Made by a program: the position numbers and the translations under genes. The notes below the pieces were generated by a model that worked only from the letters and a program-made list of their open reading frames with translations, made no database searches and was not told where the DNA came from. From the NCBI GenBank assembly GCA_017938245.1, contig JAGBBX010000044.1, positions 1-36,284 of the forward strand: a stretch of 36,284 bases of DNA, in the 5' to 3' direction. The stretch comes from Bacteroidaceae bacterium (GTDB lineage Bacteria; Bacteroidota; Bacteroidia; Bacteroidales; Bacteroidaceae). Positions 32,806 to 36,284 of this stretch are shown piece by piece (within the stretch, counting starts at the first letter, position 1; each line of letters starts with the position of its first letter).

Positions 32806-34821
32806 ATGCTGAATCTTATTGCACGTGACAGCTACCTCGAGCCCTACACGCTGGAGATTGACGGACGTTACCGCTATTTCCTGCAAAGAGAGAAAGAGTT
32901 AACAAAGAACGGCAGACAGACACTGTCGAGCTTTGCATCGGGCTATCTTTATTTTGGATTGCACCGCACATCAACAGGCTGGTGCTTCCGCGAGTGGGCA
33001 CCAAATGCTAAAAAAATTGTCCTTGTCGGAGACTTCTCGAATTGGGAGGAGCGTCCCGAGTACGAACTGAAAGCTCTACCCGGTGGAGTGTGGGAGCGTC
33101 GTCTTCCACGTAAAGCACTTGTACACGGCCAGCACTACAAGATGAAGGTATATTGGGACGGTGGCTGTGGCGAGCGTATTCCCGCTTGGACACGTCGCGT
33201 TGTGCAGGACGAAGAGACAAAAATCTTCAGTGCACAGGTGTGGTGTCCCGAGGAGGAGTACAAGTTTAAACACACAAAATTCACGCCAAAGACAGCGCCT
33301 CTGCTCATCTACGAGTGCCACATCGGTATGGCACAAGAGGAGGAGAAGGTTGGCTCATACAAGGAGTTCCAAGAGAAGATTCTTCCCCGTATAGTTGCCG
33401 ACGGATACAACTGTATTCAGATTATGGCTATACAGGAGCATCCTTATTATGGCAGCTTCGGTTATCACGTATCGAATTTCTTTGCTCCTTCATCGCGTTT
33501 CGGAACACCCGAGGAACTGAAGGAACTCATCGATACTGCACACGGAATGGGCCTTGCCGTTATTATGGACCTTGTTCACTCACACGCCGTTAAAAACGAA
33601 CTCGAGGGACTTGGACTGCTCGATGGCGACCCTGCACAATATTTCCACTCGGGCGAGAGACGTATTCACTCGGCTTGGGACTCTCTTTGCTTCGACTATG
33701 GCAAGAATCAGGTTGTTCACTTCCTGCTCTCGAACTGTAAATATTGGCTCGAAGAGTTCAAATTCGATGGTTTCCGTTTCGATGGTGTAACATCAATGAT
33801 ATATTACAGTCACGGTCTTGGTGAGGCATTCTGCAACTATGGCGACTACTTCAACGGACATCAGGATGGCGATGCAATATGCTATCTGACGCTTGCCAAC
33901 CGCCTTATTCACGAGGTTAACCCCAAGGCAATCACTATTGCCGAGGAGGTATCGGGTATGCCGGGTCTTGCAGCTCCCATTGAGGATGGTGGTTACGGCT
34001 TCGACTACCGTATGGCAATGAATGTTCCCGATTATTGGATTAAGGTTATCAAAGAGTGCCGCGACGAGGATTGGAAGCCCTCTTCAATATTCTGGGAACT
34101 TACCAACCGTCGTAAAGACGAAAAGACAATCTCGTATGCCGAGAGCCACGACCAGGCGCTTGTGGGTGACAAGACAATCATATTCCGTCTTATCGATGCC
34201 GATATGTATTGGCACTTTAAACGTGGCGATGAGACAGGTACCGTAACACGTGGTATTGCGCTGCATAAGATGATTCGCCTCATAACCCTTGCTACCATCA
34301 ACGGTGGTTATCTTAACTTTATGGGTAACGAGTTTGGTCATCCCGAGTGGATTGACTTCCCGCGCGAGGGTAACGGCTGGAGCCATAAATATGCACGTCG
34401 TCAGTGGAGTCTTGTCGATAATCCCGACTATTTCTACACCGTTCTTGGCGAGTTCGACAAGGAGATGACAAAGATTATCGGTGGTGCAAAGAATTTCCAG
34501 GAGCGTCCTGTGAAAGAGATTTGGCACAACGATGGCGACCAGGTACTTGCCTTCTCGCGTCGCGACCTGATTTTTGTGTTCAACTTCCATCCCACACGCT
34601 CGTTCACCGACTATGGTCTGCTTGTCCCCGAGGGCGATTACTCTATAGTAATGAGCAGCGACAACGAGCGATTCGGAGGATACGGACTGGTCGATGAGAC
34701 ACAGACACACTTTACACAGTACGACAAACTGCACGCACGTCGCAAGAAGGGTTGGCTACAACTCTATCTGCCGGCTCGTACAGCCCTTGTGCTTAAGAAA
34801 AACCGCAAGAACAGTAAATAA
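32806..34821 (+). CDS. glgB: 1,4-alpha-glucan branching enzyme, GH13_8-like
   Basis: 671 residues. It forms alpha-1,6 branches in glycogen. An N-terminal CBM48-like segment (FREWAPNAKKIVLVGDFSNWEE) precedes the GH13 barrel. The nucleophile is Asp326 in FDGFRFDGVTSM, the acid/base Glu380 in IAEEVSGMPG, and the transition-state His/Asp lie in AESHDQALVGDKT. NEFGHPEWIDFPREGNGWS is the conserved distal motif. These phrases match the eukaryotic-type GH13_8 subfamily more than the E. coli-type GH13_9, and the protein is shorter than the 728-residue E. coli enzyme. No other glycogen gene lies next to it in this window. Confidence 0.95.
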   Translation: MLNLIARDSYLEPYTLEIDGRYRYFLQREKELTKNGRQTLSSFASGYLYFGLHRTSTGWCFREWAPNAKKIVLVGDFSNWEERPEYELKALPGGVWERRLPRKALVHGQHYKMKVYWDGGCGERIPAWTRRVVQDEETKIFSAQVWCPEEEYKFKHTKFTPKTAPLLIYECHIGMAQEEEKVGSYKEFQEKILPRIVADGYNCIQIMAIQEHPYYGSFGYHVSNFFAPSSRFGTPEELKELIDTAHGMGLAVIMDLVHSHAVKNELEGLGLLDGDPAQYFHSGERRIHSAWDSLCFDYGKNQVVHFLLSNCKYWLEEFKFDGFRFDGVTSMIYYSHGLGEAFCNYGDYFNGHQDGDAICYLTLANRLIHEVNPKAITIAEEVSGMPGLAAPIEDGGYGFDYRMAMNVPDYWIKVIKECRDEDWKPSSIFWELTNRRKDEKTISYAESHDQALVGDKTIIFRLIDADMYWHFKRGDETGTVTRGIALHKMIRLITLATINGGYLNFMGNEFGHPEWIDFPREGNGWSHKYARRQWSLVDNPDYFYTVLGEFDKEMTKIIGGAKNFQERPVKEIWHNDGDQVLAFSRRDLIFVFNFHPTRSFTDYGLLVPEGDYSIVMSSDNERFGGYGLVDETQTHFTQYDKLHARRKKGWLQLYLPARTALVLKKNRKNSK

Positions 34822-36108
34822 ATGAGAGATCAGCGAGGCGAAAAGAAATTGCAACGTAGTGTCAGCCTTTTGTGCGCTATAGTATTTGCCATATTCAGTT
34901 TTACATTTATAGCAGTATATCAGTCGCCGTTACTCGAGGCACTCTACGACAAGGTTGCAACAGGAAAGCTGAACTATAACGGATATGTGGTGGCAGCAAC
35001 AGCCACCACTATCCTGTTGTTATTATCGTGGTGGATGAACCGTATAGCCCGTTTCCAGCGCGAGTGGACGGCAATGGCCTATCTGCCGGCAACACTGTTG
35101 TTGGCATTTATGACCGATATCGACCGTAATATCTACACAGCAGAAACCGAGTATCTATCTTGGACGATAATTCTGCTTATAGGATTCCTTATATATGCCT
35201 TTTTTGCCTTTCTGCTGCAAAGAATACTGTTTGCAAAGATTAAAAACCCCAAGATGGAGGGTAACAGAATCGTATGGCGCAATCTATTGCTCTTTACGAT
35301 GATGTTTCTTCTCACAGGATGGCTATCGAATGGTCACGAGAGCATAAAGTATGAGGCAACTGCTTACAGTCGTTTCAAGCAAGGCGATATTGACGGAGCG
35401 TTAAACGTAGCAAGCCGCTCATTGAATTCGACCCACGAACTCACCGCAGCACGCGCCTACTATCTGTCGCAATGCGGCAAGATGGGCGATAAGCTATTTA
35501 CCTATCCGCAATATTACGGTGCCGAGGGACTTCTGCCGCCTATGCACCAGTTGACACCCCTCTCGCCCGACAGCGTATATGCAGCCATAGGAGTAAAGCG
35601 CAATGCCGACGAAGATGCTATGGAGTACCTCTTTAGAGTAGTGAGGGCCGATAGCGTATCGCGCATTGCAGCCGACTATTTCCTGTGTGGACTGCTTTTG
35701 GAAAAACGTCTGACCGATTTTGTCGATTATCTTCCCCGGTTCTATAATCTTGAACAAGGCAACTGCCTGCCGCAACACTATAAAGAGGCACTTATCTATT
35801 ATGCGACAGTAATGTCCGATATTGAGTTGCCATTCGACTCCGAAGCTATGCGCGCCGGACTCATCACTATGGGACTTATGAATTGGCAGTATGGCGACGA
35901 ATTGCCTAAGCATTATGTCGAGGCATTCCGAGATTTTGCCATCCCAACGGAAAAATTAGCAAAGCTTTTCGACCTTGCGTCTCTTGGCAAGGAGTTTGCT
36001 GCAATGCTCGAACTCGAACGCCAACATCCCGAGCTGCAGGTGCGCTCAAATTACATTAGAAAGAACTTCGGACACACCTATTGGTGGTACTACGGCTATA
36101 GCGAGTAG
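34822..36108 (+). CDS. DUF6057-like integral membrane protein
   Basis: 428 residues. The ATG follows the glgB stop codon directly (0-bp spacer), so the two are translationally linked. The N-terminal third has about five membrane segments (around residues 14-33, 52-70, 80-98, 110-135 and 150-168). From about residue 170 a soluble helical part follows, with TPR-like periodicity (AYSRFKQGDIDGALNVASRSLNS, then EYLFRVVRADSVSRIAADYFLCGLLLEKRL), ending in HTYWWYYGYSE. This matches the layout of DUF6057 proteins of Bacteroidales. No catalytic motif is recognisable and the function is unknown. Confidence 0.7.
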   Translation: MRDQRGEKKLQRSVSLLCAIVFAIFSFTFIAVYQSPLLEALYDKVATGKLNYNGYVVAATATTILLLLSWWMNRIARFQREWTAMAYLPATLLLAFMTDIDRNIYTAETEYLSWTIILLIGFLIYAFFAFLLQRILFAKIKNPKMEGNRIVWRNLLLFTMMFLLTGWLSNGHESIKYEATAYSRFKQGDIDGALNVASRSLNSTHELTAARAYYLSQCGKMGDKLFTYPQYYGAEGLLPPMHQLTPLSPDSVYAAIGVKRNADEDAMEYLFRVVRADSVSRIAADYFLCGLLLEKRLTDFVDYLPRFYNLEQGNCLPQHYKEALIYYATVMSDIELPFDSEAMRAGLITMGLMNWQYGDELPKHYVEAFRDFAIPTEKLAKLFDLASLGKEFAAMLELERQHPELQVRSNYIRKNFGHTYWWYYGYSE

Positions 36109-36211
36109 GATAGGGTAGCTGTTGTTTGGTGTAGTTATGTTGTTTGCCCACTTTTTCATAAAATCATAAGGTTGTTCATTGGTGCGCCGTATGAAAATTA
36201 GTAAAATGGTA

Positions 36212-36277
36212 GATGTTTTTTGGATTAAGTGCGAGGATGTTTGAGCGAAGCGAGTTCCGCAGCACCCAAAAAACATC
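36212..36277. repeat. 12-bp inverted repeat at the window end
   Basis: GATGTTTTTTGG (36212-36223) and CCAAAAAACATC (36266-36277) flank 42 bases containing GTGCGAGGATGTTTGAGCG and GCAGCAC, which extend the pairing partly (GTGC with GCAC). It could form a long hairpin after the DUF6057 gene. A terminator or dispersed repeat cannot be distinguished at the window edge. Confidence 0.5.
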
Positions 36278-36284
36278 GTGAGCA

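Overview
The window is chromosomal DNA from a member of the Bacteroidota, most likely the order Bacteroidales. The evidence is repeated use of the Bacteroidota promoter element TAnnTTTG, an ECF sigma/anti-sigma/outer-membrane receptor cassette, a LrgA/LrgB pair, Bacteroidales-type families (DUF5715, DUF6057, a GH13_8-like GlgB, an OadA-like protein with the RDMFQSS signature), and pyrB-pyrI followed by a flavin reductase. I cannot name a genus from the sequence alone. No integrase, transposase, phage gene or rRNA was seen.

Layout. (a) 1-137 is the start of a leftward nucleotidyltransferase gene. (b) 138-740 is a non-coding array of three near-identical units with an exact 229-bp period. Each unit encodes, on the minus strand, a compact tRNA-like fold (acceptor-like stem, hairpin with a GUG loop, canonical T-arm, no D-arm) joined directly to a 5' hairpin whose stem covaries between copies. 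This is the most unusual feature of the window. (c) 801-2499 is a leftward overlapping pair, an ABC-like AAA ATPase and a small PD-(D/E)xK-like nuclease, resembling a defence module. (d) 2608-6394 is a leftward nucleotide-sugar operon (ugd-wecB-wecC) for UDP-GlcA and UDP-ManNAcA. (e) 6832-6904 is tRNA-Gly(CCC). (f) 7171-8222 is lrgA-lrgB. (g) 8467-9348 is a DUF5715 M15-like peptidase. (h) 9442-11217 is an OadA/PycB-like carboxyltransferase whose biotinyl-like domain lacks the biotin-accepting lysine. (i) 11671-16978 holds three tandem paralogous AMP-forming acyl-CoA ligases. (j) 17140-21244 is sigma factor, putative anti-sigma factor and outer-membrane receptor. (k) 21420-25463 holds glyA facing a leftward pyrB-pyrI-flavin reductase-beta-barrel operon. 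(l) 25769-30358 is PBP1A, kdsB and a zinc-site-less M16 protein. (m) 30359-31048 is a repeat-rich intergenic region with three 83-bp promoter-bearing repeats. (n) 31049-36108 is an exported 14-repeat MORN protein, a YhcH/YjgK/YiaL protein, the glycogen branching enzyme and a DUF6057 membrane protein.

Functionally much of the window concerns the envelope: sugar precursors (ugd, wecB, wecC, kdsB), murein (PBP1A, DUF5715), LrgAB, outer-membrane proteins and lipid activation. Housekeeping metabolism (glyA, pyrBI, glgB) is mixed in. Promoter-bearing repeats of one family sit upstream of both lrgA and the MORN gene, which suggests a dispersed element supplying promoters.
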